NCBI GenBank assembly: GCA_902702965.1
Contig: CACRXP010000068.1
Span: 635,996 to 699,995, forward strand
From: Spirometra erinaceieuropaei
Taxonomy: Eukaryota > Platyhelminthes > Cestoda > Diphyllobothriidea > Diphyllobothriidae
Direction: 5' to 3'
Length of the DNA: 64,000 nt
Shown here: in pieces, positions 1 through 13,039 of the stretch
Layout of the letters: each line of letters starts with the position of its first letter
How positions within the stretch are numbered: the stretch's first letter is position 1
Notes under the pieces: generated by a model
The model's database searches: none
Told to the model about the DNA's origin: nothing
The model's input: the letters and a program-made list of their open reading frames with translations, nothing else
Program-made: the position numbers and the translations under genes

Positions 1-534
1 GTAGCGCGCAATCCATATATATGTGTTTACGCCTACTATTTCCCGGCTTAGTAAATCAAGTGCTATTGAACAGGCCTATCACTGCGTTTAACGATATAAA
101 ACGTAATAGTTTTGTTAGACAAAATTTATAAAGAGCAACTTGCTTCTTGGTTCACGAGAATAATGTGTTTTTAAATACCTGACTTGATCCGATTTTCATG
201 AAATAAAAATAACAATTTCCATGTTTTGAGTGTCCTTCTTTGATATATTTCCTTGTTACATAAAAGCCCCTTTATCACGCAACGTGTGCAAATAAGAGGT
301 TTTTAATAGGGGATATTTATTAGAATAGGAAATTAAGTGGATATCCGGAAACGTCAAAATTTGTCAAATTTTGGTCCGTTTCCGCTCTAAAAGACTGAAC
401 TAACACTACCTCTTGTTTAGGAAGGGGCTTTTTGGGATTATAATCAATTCTAAAAACAAGAATACTCGCACAGAACATATGCCGTCTCACCAACGCTAAT
501 ACCGATCTCGACATTTCCTAAGTTAGGCCAGCTA

Positions 535-651
535 CTGTGGAATAACGCTGTATTATGCTTAGTTTTACAACCCTACTTAACTAGTCTTTCCGAAACAAAA
601 ACGAATTTAGGAATTTCGGTTGACATTTCATGAGTCAGCCCACCTTCTGCA
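535..651. repeat. Right-end fragment of the long-hairpin element family
   Basis: The stretch carries the family's right terminus: a cytosine/thymine-rich block, then AATTTCGGTTGACATTTCAT and a terminal TCTGCA. It matches the right ends of the fuller copies near 10.77 kb and 25.34 kb. The rest of the element would lie upstream but is not recognisable in the first 500 bases. Confidence 0.55.
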
Positions 652-3600
652 GGTGGATACGATGAGCTAATGTGCGTGAATGGTGTGGGCACCTGCGCTG
701 GCTGCGGTGAATGTACGTATAAAAAGGACGAGGACTCACACAAGGCCGATAAATACGACATTTATTGCACATAAATGCTTCAAATGTAAATCAGACAGGT
801 TTTCCGCTGGCCATTCCCTGAGCCACCTGCTGGTAACGTAATTCCAGTATGGATCCTTCACTGAAAGCTATGAAAAGGCAACCAGGACAAAGCCTCGTCA
901 GATTCGCTCGATTAGGTCTACCGCATGGTTCACGGGTCGGTCTCTGTCGCTAGCAAATTGTAAGCAGACCGGCAGGCAGACTCACCGCCATAAACCACCT
1001 CAGACGACAATGCGTGCTGCGAACGACTGTAGACATACTAAGCACAGGTTCTTGCCGCATTAGGTAATTCATTAATCATTTACCCCAACACACTTTATGG
1101 TTGTATGCTCATACCCTAAATGTTTTGCTCTCTTGCGACCCAGACTAAGCCCTAAGTCGGTGGCCCAGTAGGCACGCTACGCAAAAGCGCAGATGTTCCG
1201 CGCAGGCGCTGTCAAAGGACTATAGAGCTTTCACGACTCCGTGTGAAAGGAATTAGTTAGGTTTTGACATAATTTCTGCAGAATATATAAGGAGTGCATG
1301 AAGAATGTAACGTGATAAGCACAAAGAATGACCTAAAGCTACTAGGACGGTATTATGCTTTATATTATGCTAAAGATCTTTCAACAGTAAACTATATTTA
1401 ATTGTGCGGAACCAACAAAAATCAGCGGAAAGATGTTTTTCATTTTACATGACGTGAGAGATGTATTCTTGATCAAGACCAAAACAGAAGCACACTGGCA
1501 CCGGCCACCTGAAAGAACAAGAAACCTACTGAGTTAAATTGTTAAATATTACGGATGGTTGGGACCGGAATACTAAGCAAGCTGGTTAGCAAGCTTAGTA
1601 ATGCCCGAGAGTCTATCGTCATCGCAGAAACTCCACCTGCTATTGGAAAAGTTGAGCTGTCGCACAGCTTATGGAAAGACGGAGTCTTCTTCCTGCAAGT
1701 ACGTCTCGGGAAATAGTTGTGATGTCGTATTCCACCTACTGTTCTAAATGCCTAAAAACACTGAAGCGCTCGATGGGCACACTTTTATTAGTTCGCTCAC
1801 ACAAGTAAGTTGAAGTTAATGACGCACCCAATTACTGCTCATGTGAGAGTGAATGTCTCAGAGACAAATAAAACCAAATACGTTTTACTGTCTTGACCAT
1901 TTCGTGAATTAGTTAATTCGCAACTAATTCTCTGTTAGTGTTGATAGCCCCTATTCATCACCGATTTCGCAGTGATGTCATTTCACGGCGGTGCCTTACA
2001 GCATAAAGAATCTCGTTAGTTAGGATTTTAAAACCTCCACTTGAGTCCGCTACGAACCAAGAGCTAACTGAGTCCTTATGGAGCACCCTCCATATGCAGG
2101 AAAACCCTGCTGCCAATAGTTGAACAACGAAGGCTAACAGTCTCCAGCTGATGCGGCCTCTAAGGTGGCTATCTATTTACATCAGGGAACTTAACTAATG
2201 AACTGAGCGCAACCGACCAGATGGACATACCTAAGCATGCGATTAAAGCTAAATGAACTTCATCTGAAGTAAAACACAAGTGTATTACCAGAAAATACAT
2301 TAGACTAGTGAGAAATTACAAGTCGCAAAAAAGGACTGCGTAAGCCACAAACATCATGTCAAATAATTGATCTTACTTTGAGGTCATGAAGAGCGTACGT
2401 TCGCGCAAGCAGCTGAACGCATAAAAGCATATAAACGCAGAAAAGTTAAAAACACCTTAGATAATCCTCATGCCAAGGAGTTTTTAAAATTGACGCTATA
2501 AACAGCATGGCAGCTAGTAAGCTGCTTCATATTTAGAAGGCATTTGGAATACGGTATCTCATAAATATTTATTAGTTTATGCGCGGCAGATCTAGAAAAA
2601 GGTGGCATTATCAGAGTTGCCTGGTGAATACGTCGTCAACTTGAAAGCTATCATATGACCACTCATCTCGGGCCTGCCGGTGCGTAAAAATCTCAAGTAC
2701 AGTTGAGATAAACCATCATAAGCTTGCCATTTTTTAATGGAATATAATGCTTTAATTCTCTAAATTACTGTTTCGTCTGGCGGCTTTGGAATATACGGAA
2801 TCCAAAACGCCGTTAAAAGAAACTTGATATTAAGTATTATTACTCGATTATTCAAACAAATGGGTTCCGACCTCGGTTCCAAACACAATAGTTAAAATGC
2901 AAAGAAATTTGAAAGCCCGCCTATGCAGTCGGTTACCACAGGTTTCTCTTTCTGCCGATAAGGTTTTAATTGTATTCGCAGGCTCACCTAGTAATGAAGT
3001 CCTATCGTAGAAAACACCGAGTGTCCCCAAAAAATACCAATGGTAGATTTGTTCTTGGTCGGTCTTCTGTAAGAAATTCGCGTATTAAAAAGTTCTAGGT
3101 TGGAGTGTTTTTCAGATGGATGTCGAAGTGATTTATTAAGCTTCAAAGAAATGTTAGAGAAAATATGCATGCTTTTTTTTATGCATCCTTCTGACCATTA
3201 TTGGCAGTACCTGTGTGCCATTTTATTTTTTGATTGTTTTCATTATTTGTACTATAATTCTTTGTACTATAACTATTACCATTTGACAAATTATTATTTG
3301 TACAAGGTATAAAATACGGTGAAGACAAGAATAACAGATAAAAAAGGTAAGTCATTATTCACATCTCCCTGCATTGCATATAAAATATCCAAAGGTATGC
3401 TCAAAGTTTAAGCTGACGTGTAAACTTGGGTAGGTTGCACACGCCCGGAAAATGCGGGCGTAATAGAAATCTCACTTGTTGATATTTACGCATTTTGTGG
3501 CACGCATGTTTACTGATCAAACAGTACAGGTGTTTGAAAAAAAAACTTTCATGTTTCTGAAAAAAACTGGGCATTGACAGCAAACGTCACCTGACGCACG

Positions 3601-3975
3601 CTAAGGGGCATGGCAACTTTCGAGTTGGCAGAGTTTTGTAGTCAAACTGCCCTCCCTGAAAACTTGCACTTTTTACCAAAAAATCGCGCATATACAAGGA
3701 TGCGTCTCGCGTTAAATAAAACATTGAAAATCGACAAAACGTAAGGAATAACTGGTTTATGACCATAATGTACGCCTCTGTCATTATAATAACTTCTAAC
3801 TATACCCAAATTTGTAACCAATTTTTTGATAGCACAAAATGATGCTCATTAAGATCCAAAATAATTTGGATTTTTATAGCTGGACAGGTTGGCCACCTAC
3901 CACATGTGCTAGGCATTGCTATGCGGGACAGTTTTGAAAACGAAAATTTCCGCACGTGCAGAGTCAAATTAAACG
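652..3975. other. Anonymous intergenic sequence
   Basis: No coding region, RNA gene or recognised repeat could be supported here. Open stretches are no longer than about 70 codons, have no splice-site framing and resemble no known domain. A thymine-rich patch near 3160-3310 contains a short repeated TTTGTACTATAA-like motif, which gives an artefactual 70-codon frame. Confidence 0.5.
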
Positions 3976-5884
3976 CGCAGTAGATGTTCTAACTCATGAA
4001 ATGTTAGTCAGAATTCCAAAATGCGTGCTTGACTCAAACAGCTTATTTAAGTAGGGTTAAAATCCTGATAATCGCGAAGCATAATCCTAAGATAATTCAT
4101 TTGCTCCAATATGCTGGCTTTTGGATGGACTTTTTTCCTGTCGCCAGCAAAAATTAAGCACTAAAAATGACTGCTTAAGTGGCATAAATACTTGTTATTG
4201 CTTTCGATACCCTTATAAAGTCAGATATCTCATAGAAACATGTTTTAAATATTCGTTTTCTTCCTAATTGGGTCGAAAACAAGGTTTCCTTTAAGTTTCA
4301 TACTTGAAGAAAAGCCATAATTCGGTCTAAGTATTTACTAATATTGCTTGTAAATTTTACAATATGGCTCACATTCACTGTTAGACGTTTGAAGCCTAAC
4401 ATTAGTTTCCCTTAAAATCTTATAGAAATATATGATTTTCGGTATACGGGAAATACAGTGAGTGACCGATCTCATAAAGTGTTGTTTGAAATTCCGAAAT
4501 GCGTTTTCGATTAGGAAGGATTACTTGAGCGTGATAGTAATATTAATTATTTTGCGGCATAATCCCATAATATTTCGGACTTGGCAGGATGTTGATTTTT
4601 GAATAAACCGCTATTCAAACTGCTGCAGAAACCGTACTTGGTAAAGAACGACTTATTAATTAGCATGCATCTCCCCCCTTTGCTTTTCGGTGGTCTTGCA
4701 AATTCAAATACATTTTATAGAAAACACACACAAAGCATGCTTATTTTCAATCGTTTGATAGAGAATCCGTCATATTTACATTTAACACTAGAAAAAGGAG
4801 CATAATTAAGCTTTAAAATGTTTCTAATTGTAAGGTTTTAAGACCTGCAATGTCCATTCATACAACATCGTACCTGTCCGTTTCCACTGCCTCGCATGAA
4901 ATGTGCAACACTGACCGCATTCATTGCAAAATTTTTTGCACTCTATATGATATCCTTCTAAAGGCATAGAAGATATGTGGTTCTCTTTAAGCAGAAAGCA
5001 TGCACCCTGTTGAATGAAGTCACTTAATGCTAATGCAACGACTGATCAGGCTTTAAATGATTCGGCTATTAAAAAACCATTTTAAAACTTAATTATGTCC
5101 CCCCTTTAAGTATTAAACACAAAGATGAAGTGATATTCTATGTAATTATTGAGTGTAAGCATATTTTATTCGTGGTTTCTACAAAATGTATGTGAATCGA
5201 AAGATCATCAAAAATAAATGGGACATCTGCATGCTACCTATGTATTCATGTGTCACCGAGTACGTTTTCTATGCGAGATTGAAAAACGATTTATTTAGAG
5301 GTCAACATCCTCCCCAGCCTGAAGTATTATTAGATTCTGCCGTATAATAATCAATATTACGATCGAGCTCACGTAGTCCTTCCTAATCGAAAACGCATTT
5401 CGGAATTTCAACAAACACTTCATGAAATCGGTCATTAACTGCAAACAGTATTTACTTTGAAAACCCTGGATGTCACTGTAACGGTTAGTTGGGTGTATAA
5501 TTATTTGGAAAGTGAATATGCCTTAGAAACCGAATCATAATCTCCTTTCAAGTTTACCATTCAAAAAAGCCGTCACTTCCTTAAACATGTCTAAATCAGT
5601 GAATATTTTATGCCTGTTCTATAGGAGGTATAATTGAATGTTTTAGGGCGTCGAGAATCAATGAGAAAAAATTTATTCTACGTGCGTAGTCATTTTTTAC
5701 AGTGTGCAGATTTTGCAGGCGGATAGAAGGAACTTCGTTCAAAGGCCGGCGTCCTGAAGTGACTGAATTATTATGGGATTATGTTGCATGGTAATTAATA
5801 TCACAATTCTGCTTAAGTAGTTTCCAGGTCGAGGACACATTGCACAATTTCGGTTAACATCTCAGGAATAAGCAAATCTACTGC
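3976..5884. mobile_element. Long-hairpin element (copy A), interrupted by copy B
   Basis: The left end (GCAGTAGATGTTCTAACTCA...) and the inverted right end (complement of ...AAATCTACTGCA) match. The internal motifs TTCGATACCCTTATAAA on the left and GGCGTCGAGAATCAATGAGA on the right are also inverted relative to each other, as in the uninterrupted copies at 24.5-25.3 and 48.9-49.8 kb. Position 4454 to 5443 is occupied by another member of the family. The two halves of A, about 478 and 441 bases, together give an element of about 0.9 kb. No transposase reading frame is present, so this is a non-autonomous element. Confidence 0.7.
4454..5443. mobile_element. Long-hairpin element (copy B), nested in copy A
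   Basis: The inverted termini are about 140 bases each: 4454-4594 on the left and the complement of 5302-5443 on the right. They share AATTCCGAAATGCGTTTTCG followed by ATTAGGAAGG, and agree at roughly four bases in five by eye. The element is about 990 bases, does not code for a transposase, and sits in the central spacer of copy A, which makes it the younger insertion. Confidence 0.75.
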
Positions 5885-5992
5885 ATCAATTGGGGATTTT
5901 AACTCGTTTAAGATAACTAAAAAAAGGTTGGACCGCATTATTGCCGGTCAAAGATTTATTACGGAAAATTATTTGGCAAGGTTATGGTCAAG

Positions 5993-6373
5993 GACCCTAA
6001 TTAGCTGTCGGTAGGCTGTGGATCGTGAGCTGGTGTGTGTACTTGCAAAGTCGAGTTTAGCACCGATGATCGGTAACCAAACCCACGAGCGGAAAAAACA
6101 CAAATCAACTGTGCATGAACTGAGAGATAACGCGAAGGACTGTCAGAATATAGACCACTTTTTCGATTGTCAGGCATTACTTGAAGACGGAAAGTCATGG
6201 AATATCCGACTGGATAGCTTGTCTGCATGCCTTCCCTATTTTACTTAAAAGTACCGTTTCTGCCACCGGCCTTTGTCTCTCTGCTGTCCGGGGCGCTGCC
6301 CACCTGTCAAATATTCCATTAACATCATTTCTCTATGGCACGATTCGCAGTATACCGTCTGCCAATTAGGGTT
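5993..6373 (+). mobile_element. Short inverted-terminal-repeat element (about 380 bp)
   Basis: The left end reads ACCCTAATTAGCTGTCGGTA and the right end, complemented, reads AACCCTAATTGGCAGACGGT. Both continue into a conserved ATCGTG block, giving inverted termini of about 34 bases. The body matches 28980-29386 on the other strand along its whole length. No protein is encoded; the open frames here are not shared between the copies. It is a miniature inverted-repeat element of unassigned superfamily. Confidence 0.65.
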
Positions 6374-6774
6374 CTTCACCATATCGTTGCCAGTGATGTT
6401 TGCATTGTACCTCTAGCGTCTACCATACATTGGCCGAGTTTACTGTGGTGCTTTCCACACTGAAACAGGTATATGTGCATTACTATTCTTGAGAATATCC
6501 TTGAATTGAAAATAGTTGACATCTAATCAAACGTCACATGGGTTTAAAGGAATATACCAATGAGCGCACTTGCACATACTTACACCTTTTGATTAATTTT
6601 TGTCTGGCAGAAAACAGGTGTCCTCTAAAGAACATGGTTTCTCAACCACAGTATTTTATTGAAGGATCTGAGCTAAGGAATTATTTCCAGATTATTTAAA
6701 CGAGCCACCATGTAATGCCAAATCCGCTACAGAAAACCAAGTGAGATACGTTATTAGTATTGAAATTAATACAC

Positions 6775-7114
6775 ATATATGCAATGCATATACCATTGTA
6801 TATTCCCTATTAAAACCGACAGAAAAACGAGCGAGTGGTTCAGTGGGTAGAGGCGTGAGACTTCTAGCTAAGAGGTCGCTGGTTCAAACCCCAGGTGTTT
6901 CACACTTTTGGGTTGAGTATGACTGGCTGACGAGGGCTAATAAGCCGGAAATGGCCATTCCAGTCTCCACTGTCTTCGTTAGTAATGATATTCTGCCATA
7001 TTACGCGTCGTTATGGGGCTGCTGGCAGGCCTCGAGAGAGAGCTCGCGAAGGACAGCGGAATGAGTGAATCCCGTATGAACGATCGGCGAGTGCCCTCTA
7101 CCATTACACCTATG
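6775..7114 (+). repeat. tRNA-derived SINE, family 1
   Basis: A tRNA-like head begins near 6833, with an A-box-like GTGGTTCAGTGGGTAGAGGC and a B-box-like GGTTCAAACCCC. Around the anticodon the family consensus has CTTCTAA, the loop of a tRNA-Arg(UCU), though in this copy it is altered. The body (GGCTAATAAGC, AATGGCCATTCCAGTCTCC) and a tail containing a CTCGAGAGAGAGCTC hairpin follow. The same modules recur at 27.1-28.0 and 60.1-60.4 kb. The open frame of 107 codons across this block is the repeat, not a gene. Confidence 0.75.
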
Positions 7115-8038
7115 TACACATTAGTGACCGGTCCTATAAAATATTAACCGAAATTCGAAAATGAACTTAAGGCTGGAGAAGACTGCTTTAGTACGGTTGC
7201 AATGCTGATGATGTTGCGACATAACCCCGTGATATTTCAGATGCGCCTGTGACGGTCATTAAAAACTCTTGTTTTTGGCCGTTTACGTAGGTATTTTCAA
7301 CATAAATTTTAGATATCCATGAACATTCACAATCGTTCTGCAAAGATATATGCCAATATCCTTTTTACACTTATTTGGTATCAAACCTTAACTCCTTTAA
7401 AGTCTAAGCTCAAAAAAAATAGTTTTCCGTTTTAAAAATTTTCCAATGACGAGGCCTTTTAAGACTATGCAATGTCCGCTCGAGCATCGTTGTACCTCTG
7501 TGTCTAACAACGCTCCTTATTAAATATGTAACATTGTCTCAAGTCGATATGATATTTTATTAATGATATGGAAAATGTACGTTTTACCTTACGCGGAATG
7601 TAAACAGTTTGGCAGCTAAATAACCTAGACAAAAATGCAACGCCAGATCGGGCTGAAAATTGTTCGAAAATAGGAAAGCTGTCTTGAGGCCAAAATATAT
7701 CCCTTCTTTAAACAACGTTTGAAGGAGGCGCAGTTTGTTATCAAAGGAGTATGAGAAATGATGTTCGTGTGAGTGTTTTCTGTATACCATATTTAAGTTT
7801 TCTAGAGCATCACAAATCAACAGATAAAACGTATACAAATGAGCGGTTACTCCCTGCCGAGTGCGGTTTACGGGCAACAGGAAAGGAGTACGTTCGAAAA
7901 CCAACTCCCAGACCAATTGACATGCCATGGGATTATGCCGGAAAATAACTGATATTACAGTTCCACTCAGGCAATCCTTCCTAATGAAACATTCATTGCC
8001 TAATTTTGGTTATTTCTTGAGATTGATTGCTAACTGCG
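7115..8038. mobile_element. Long-hairpin element (copy D)
   Basis: The left terminus (TACACATTAGTGACCGGTCC, then AACCGAAATTCGAAAATGAA) and the inverted right terminus (GGGATTATGCCGGAAAATAA ... CTTGAGATTGATTGCTAACT) match the family ends. The length of about 920 bases is typical. It directly abuts the SINE ending near 7114. The overlapping open frames at 7584-7948 on both strands are shadows of the repeat. Confidence 0.65.
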
Positions 8039-10339
8039 CTTAATTACTTAGACAGTTGGTCACAGCAGGAGCTAATAGAGACATTTACAAGCATCGGCAA
8101 TCTTATCATTCTTACAGGACGTTTTTTAAAGAATTTGTAGTAAAAAATATAGCCTTCATTTTGTAGCAGAAAACTCATCAAAATTTTGATAAAATAGGAC
8201 GTGAAACCACGCTGGTCTCAAACGGTCAACAGATGCGCCACGTGGTCACAGCCAATTAATTAACGATTATTTGCTGTTTCAAGTATGACCTAAGTCAAAC
8301 TCGCGGGTAACCAAACAAATCTGCTAGAGATCTTAAGATCTGCGTTTGTTAATATTACGCAATTACTCGCCTCCATTCTGCAGTCCTCAGCAAGTTGCCT
8401 GCGCAAGACGAAATATAAATCAAAAAAGTACACTCACAATCGCCTTACCCTGAATTCGATCACTGAAGTTCATGAAACCTCTTAAGCGGGTGCATACTCT
8501 TAAACGATTACCTTGGCAATTCACATCATTTTCCACATACATTTCATTTTTTGTTCGGAAAGAGCTCGAAAGTCGTAATGCATTGTTGATCAAATAAATA
8601 AGATTTCGCTCTCTTCAAGACACGCAAATGCGGGTTGGGCGTGGGAGTATAACCCTTCGTAGGACAAGTGACCTTGCTCTAAATTCACGGGGTTAGATTT
8701 ATGGTTACTGTTAGGATTAGGGCTGAATCTATGAGGGTTTGGGTCGAAAGTTAAGCAGGAGACTAAGAATCTATCTGAGACTTGATATAAAGCCGCCTGC
8801 AATACCAGAGAATCGCCATAGTGCCGACACTAAATGGAGAATACATAACATGGTAATGCTTTTCTGCCCACCTTTAAGTGAGGTTTTTGCCTATTCAGTA
8901 CAATAGTCTAAACAATAGATCGTAAAACGCGCAGTTAGAAAAGTTGATTGAAGATTCGACTAAAAAGGCTCAAGAGAACGATTGTGTCTCGTATACCGAT
9001 TGGTGGTTGCCCCTTTTGCGATTTTATTTAGGCCGGTTTTACAATCGAATCCCTGAACACTACGCATAAGCTGTATACCCTAAAAAACATAAAGGTCAGA
9101 TATCCGGTTTATACGTCCAACGATGCGATGGCATGTTCAGCATATCCCATAGAGAATAAAGTAAGGAAGTCGCACTTTCAAACGCGTAAACAGTTAATCT
9201 AGTTTTAAACGTCAGCGTTTCAGCATACTGAGTCGTGGTCTCAATTTTCAGATGCACAACTCCGGCCGTTAAAATCGTTTTTAATTCATTTTAAAATAAG
9301 CAAATCAGTAGGTGTTTGCTATCAGGATAAAGGTTGTTTTTGGATTTCAGACGAATGACTATTTATCTGCTTCGTGTAGTCTGTGGATCATGTATTATTT
9401 ATGCAAAACATGATCAGGCAAAAATGACGGAGATTAAGACAAAGGAATTATGGAAGAAACGGCTTCTGAAACCCCGTGAACCATGCGTTCACATGTCTTT
9501 CTGGGCCGACCTTTAGGCGGATATTCGTAAACGTTCGTAATTGGCCCATAAATAGACCACTTCAGCGCTAGGTTATTCTGTACTGGAAGTGGAATTATTT
9601 TGCCCTCATACGCCTACTCTAACCAGATTTTGAGGCGGCAACTTGGATGATTTAGCCTTAAACGTCATTGTCTGCGTAACTGAACAGAAGTCAACGCAAT
9701 TTTCTACCTAGCTTAAACGCTGAGGTGTGTCATTTCAGGCAGAGGTAGTGTAGACACCGGCGCAGTAATTGGTTTGGGGTGAGAAATGGTTGCTTGTGCC
9801 CGTTGACATTCTCTTTTCATAACAAACTTGTTTCTTTGCCAGCAAAAGATCTAAACAATTGGAGGGAACATGTTGGCTGCAGAAATTGGCCGAACATTTA
9901 CGTCTATCTCTGGACTGTCTGACGGCATCGTAATATCAAACCCACAACTAAGTCCGCTCTTGGAGACATAGTCTTAAAGGGAAATGACATTTTAAACAAA
10001 ATGTTCTGAATAGAGCCTGCTTTAGACAGCCAGTTCTTACTAATGATGTCTGATATTTTGGACTGAAACCTAAGAAGCTAAAAACCGCCTGTCTTGGTTA
10101 ATTGACTCGAAGAATTTTGCAATTTGAGCTCTTAATATCGTGGTTTTCTAGTTATCATGTGATGACTAATGTGCCCACACTAAAGCAACGCGCGTGATAC
10201 GTAGCTGTTTTAAGAATTAATCCTCCGGTTATATCATTTTGGTCAAAGAGGTGAGATTTAAGCTTAAAAAGCTCCGGAAGAGAAAGTTTGTCGATTGTTA
10301 GTACACATATGGCAAGTCATATCGCGAATGCACCTTGTA
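8039..10339. other. Anonymous intergenic sequence
   Basis: I found no supported gene or repeat. A 60-codon open frame at 9334-9516 has neither splice framing nor a recognisable motif. The sequence is AT-rich with only short scattered homopolymers. Confidence 0.45.
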
Positions 10340-10770
10340 GACTGAAATCATCAAGCGCAACTGCAACGACTGATCAGGCTCCAAATTATTCGGCAATAAA
10401 TAAACTTTTTAAAAGCTTAATTACACCATCTATTCGAGTATAGAATAAAAATATGGCGGGATTTTCTATCAGACGACTGCACGGAACCATACTTGTGTTT
10501 GGGGCTTTTATAAAATATATTTGAAACGGCAAGACCGTCGAAAACAATAAGACAAATGCCTGCTATCTTAGTAGTCATTTTTACCGAGCGCAGTTGCCAC
10601 AGGAGTTTGAAAGCAGGGTACTCAATAGCTGACATCCTGTCGAGTCCGAAATATTATAGGATTACGTCGCATGATTATCAGTATTACAACCACGCTTAAG
10701 TGATCATTCTAAATCGCGAATGCATTTCAGAATTTCGGCCAACATTTCATGCGATCGGCCACTCATTGTA
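10340..10770. mobile_element. Long-hairpin element (copy E), left part missing
   Basis: The right terminus (GGATTACGTCGCATGATTAT, TCAGAATTTCGGCCAACATT, then CGATCGGCCACTCATTGTA) is well preserved. The internal stretch containing CAACGACTGATCAGGCT is shared with copy B at about 5038. The left terminus is not recognisable, so the copy looks truncated. Confidence 0.6.
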
Positions 10771-11780
10771 TCTTGCAGTCAGTGGGTCTAGCAAGGCGAC
10801 GTGGCAGCCCAAGGGGCTAGGTGAACATGTCAACGAGATGCCAGTAAGTGCATTGAAGCATCAGTCGACTGAATCTTAGGTAAACCAGAAGTCGCTGAGG
10901 CAAAAACTATCTGTACGCAGCTTATTTTTAAAATTTGGAACTAACGATGATTGGTCGTCTGCTGGTTGTTCTACTTTATCGTCCCTCTTACTGGTCCGGC
11001 ATGTTTTTTAGCCTTTTTTGACTTATCAAAGTTTCGCATTTTCTAACAGCTGTTCCTTATCCGACGGAACAAGGAGAAAGCAAACTGAAACTCGCTATCC
11101 CTAGATGCTGCAGAAATAATCCACGCCAAGTTCTGTAACAATACAAAAAAACTGTGAAAACAGTTGGCGTCGAGAATGAAAACATCTAGCTGCTGAGGAA
11201 TCTAGGCCTGAGGCTCTCAACGGAATAGGCCGGAGAGTAGGGCACTACTGTGTCTAGACAACGAAGTCTACTAAAAACAGTTTTATTTTACAGACTAGCT
11301 AATTGTGATCAATGCTTACCCAAACTATCACTAAAATTGTCCGTTCTGTTAAACTTAGAGCTTTTCTTTTAATTTGTGGACTTGAAAGATAGGCTTATGA
11401 TTCAAAACCCGAATATTGCCTCGACTGATGGTTAAATCCTTTGTGAAAGTTAAGAATCCGGCATATAAAGATGATGCGAACATGGGACCTCAATAAACGT
11501 CTTCGGCTGATTTTCGGTTATCGCCGAACCAAACCACAAGGAGGGACCGGAAAGATTGGACTAATTTTCTCAGTCTGGTTACTTCTGCGAGAACTGAACT
11601 TTGCAGATTTGTTCAGGTGGCAGGAAAAAATGTATTTTAACGTAACTTGAAGGTTGTTCCGTTTATTGCATGACAAATATATACTAAAACGACTTTTCTA
11701 AAGAAAACATGGATAAAACAAACATAAGCATTCAAAACCTTCAATTTTGGCAGCATTGTAGAGACGCGTATGACTGCAGT

Positions 11781-11993
11781 NNNNNNNNNNNNNNNNNNNN
11801 NNNNNNNNNNNNNNNNNNNNNNNNNNNNNNNNNNNNNNNNNNNNNNNNNNNNNNNNNNNNNNNNNNNNNNNNNNNNNNNNNNNNNNNNNNNNNNNNNNNN
11901 NNNNNNNNNNNNNNNNNNNNNNNNNNNNNNNNNNNNNNNNNNNNNNNNNNNNNNNNNNNNNNNNNNNNNNNNNNNNNNNNNNNNNNNNNNNNN
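11781..11993. other. Assembly gap (213 N)
   Basis: This is a run of undetermined bases. Any open frame drawn across it is meaningless. Confidence 1.
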
Positions 11994-12671
11994 TAAAGGC
12001 GCAGGCTACTTTTGAGAATGCTGCGGAGAGACCCAAGCATAATTTCGCATAGCTGACATTGAAAAATCACTGACCCAAGGTCAAACCAATTAATGCTCTT
12101 TCGAGACGGACGCTTGATTTTGTACATGCAAATTGGCAGAAAGCTCTGTTCTTCAAGTCTACGCTGGCTTTCAGTCGTCACTTAAATTACTTTAGGCAAG
12201 CCCCACTTAGAGTCCGATATATCAAAGTGGTCATATTGAAACATGTGGAGAATTATACTAGAATAAGAAACTAAATGTTACGAAACACGACAGAGGGTCT
12301 GGTTATGTCCTAGTGAGTGAAACTTTATAGGATTGCTTTTCAAGGGGACAGCAACCGACTTAACAAGACGATGTCCGCAGACAACGACTACTAGCGCTTA
12401 CCCCGCACCGAATTTACATGTACGTTCTATGAACTCGTCCATCCAGCGTTTAGGAGGTAAAGACCGACTACCGTTGCAGGCCATATCGACGTGTTCTTAC
12501 CCACTCACTCTCCTGTGGAGCGGGATAGAGTGGCCGTACAAAGAGACGCCAAGAAGTGAGAGTACGCGCACACATACCGGCTTGGCTAGGCAGAAGTGAA
12601 AACGGAACTACCCTGAGCCCCATTCGTAAACATCTTGTCGATACGAAAGAACCATTTTAAGTTTTCCTCAG

Positions 12672-13035
12672 GCAACAGCACTATACTTCAGAGGCCTACG
12701 TCAGCGGGCGTTAGCACCAACCGAGGCAGGGGCCAAACGGATAGCGAATCCACTTCTGTGTTGTCAGATGACGTCGATACTGGCGCTCTGTCTTCGTGGA
12801 CAACGCCGATCCCAGATGGTTATTACACGCGCCCTAATCAGCTGATGACAGTGATGTATGCTCCACACACTCGACTTACGAACATCACTCACAGTCTATG
12901 TCATTGCCCCCACCCTCGTTGCCCAATGATAATAATACGCCGACCTCGTCAGACGGCTAGCGTGGGAACGACGATTATTAATATCCCCGGAGTCCCCTAT
13001 AAGCCCTATGGGCTTGCCATGTTTTCATTTTCCAG
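12672..13035 (+). CDS. Candidate internal exon of unknown gene
   Basis: A 364-base block is open in one frame. It is preceded by a pyrimidine-rich acceptor (GTTTTCCTCAG at 12661-12671) and ends exactly at CAG|GTAACT, a good donor (13036). It would enter in phase 1 and leave in phase 2. The peptide is rich in serine and threonine with a DDVDTG segment, and I recognise no domain. It lies in a locally GC-richer island of about 0.8 kb. Against it, a second frame across 12840-12960 also reads protein-like (serine/proline/asparagine-rich), so the block could be a decayed coding fragment or a chance frame. No neighbouring exon of matching phase was found. Confidence 0.25.
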
Positions 13036-13039
13036 GTAA

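Noticed and set aside
6741..7064. 107-codon plus-strand gene
   Set aside because: The frame runs across a tRNA-derived SINE head, body and tail.
7584..7948. Overlapping open frames of 114 and 65 codons as genes
   Set aside because: They lie inside a hairpin element copy on opposite strands and are not conserved in other copies.
11698..12181. Open frames of 81-146 codons
   Set aside because: They exist only because undetermined bases at 11781-11993 carry no stop codons.
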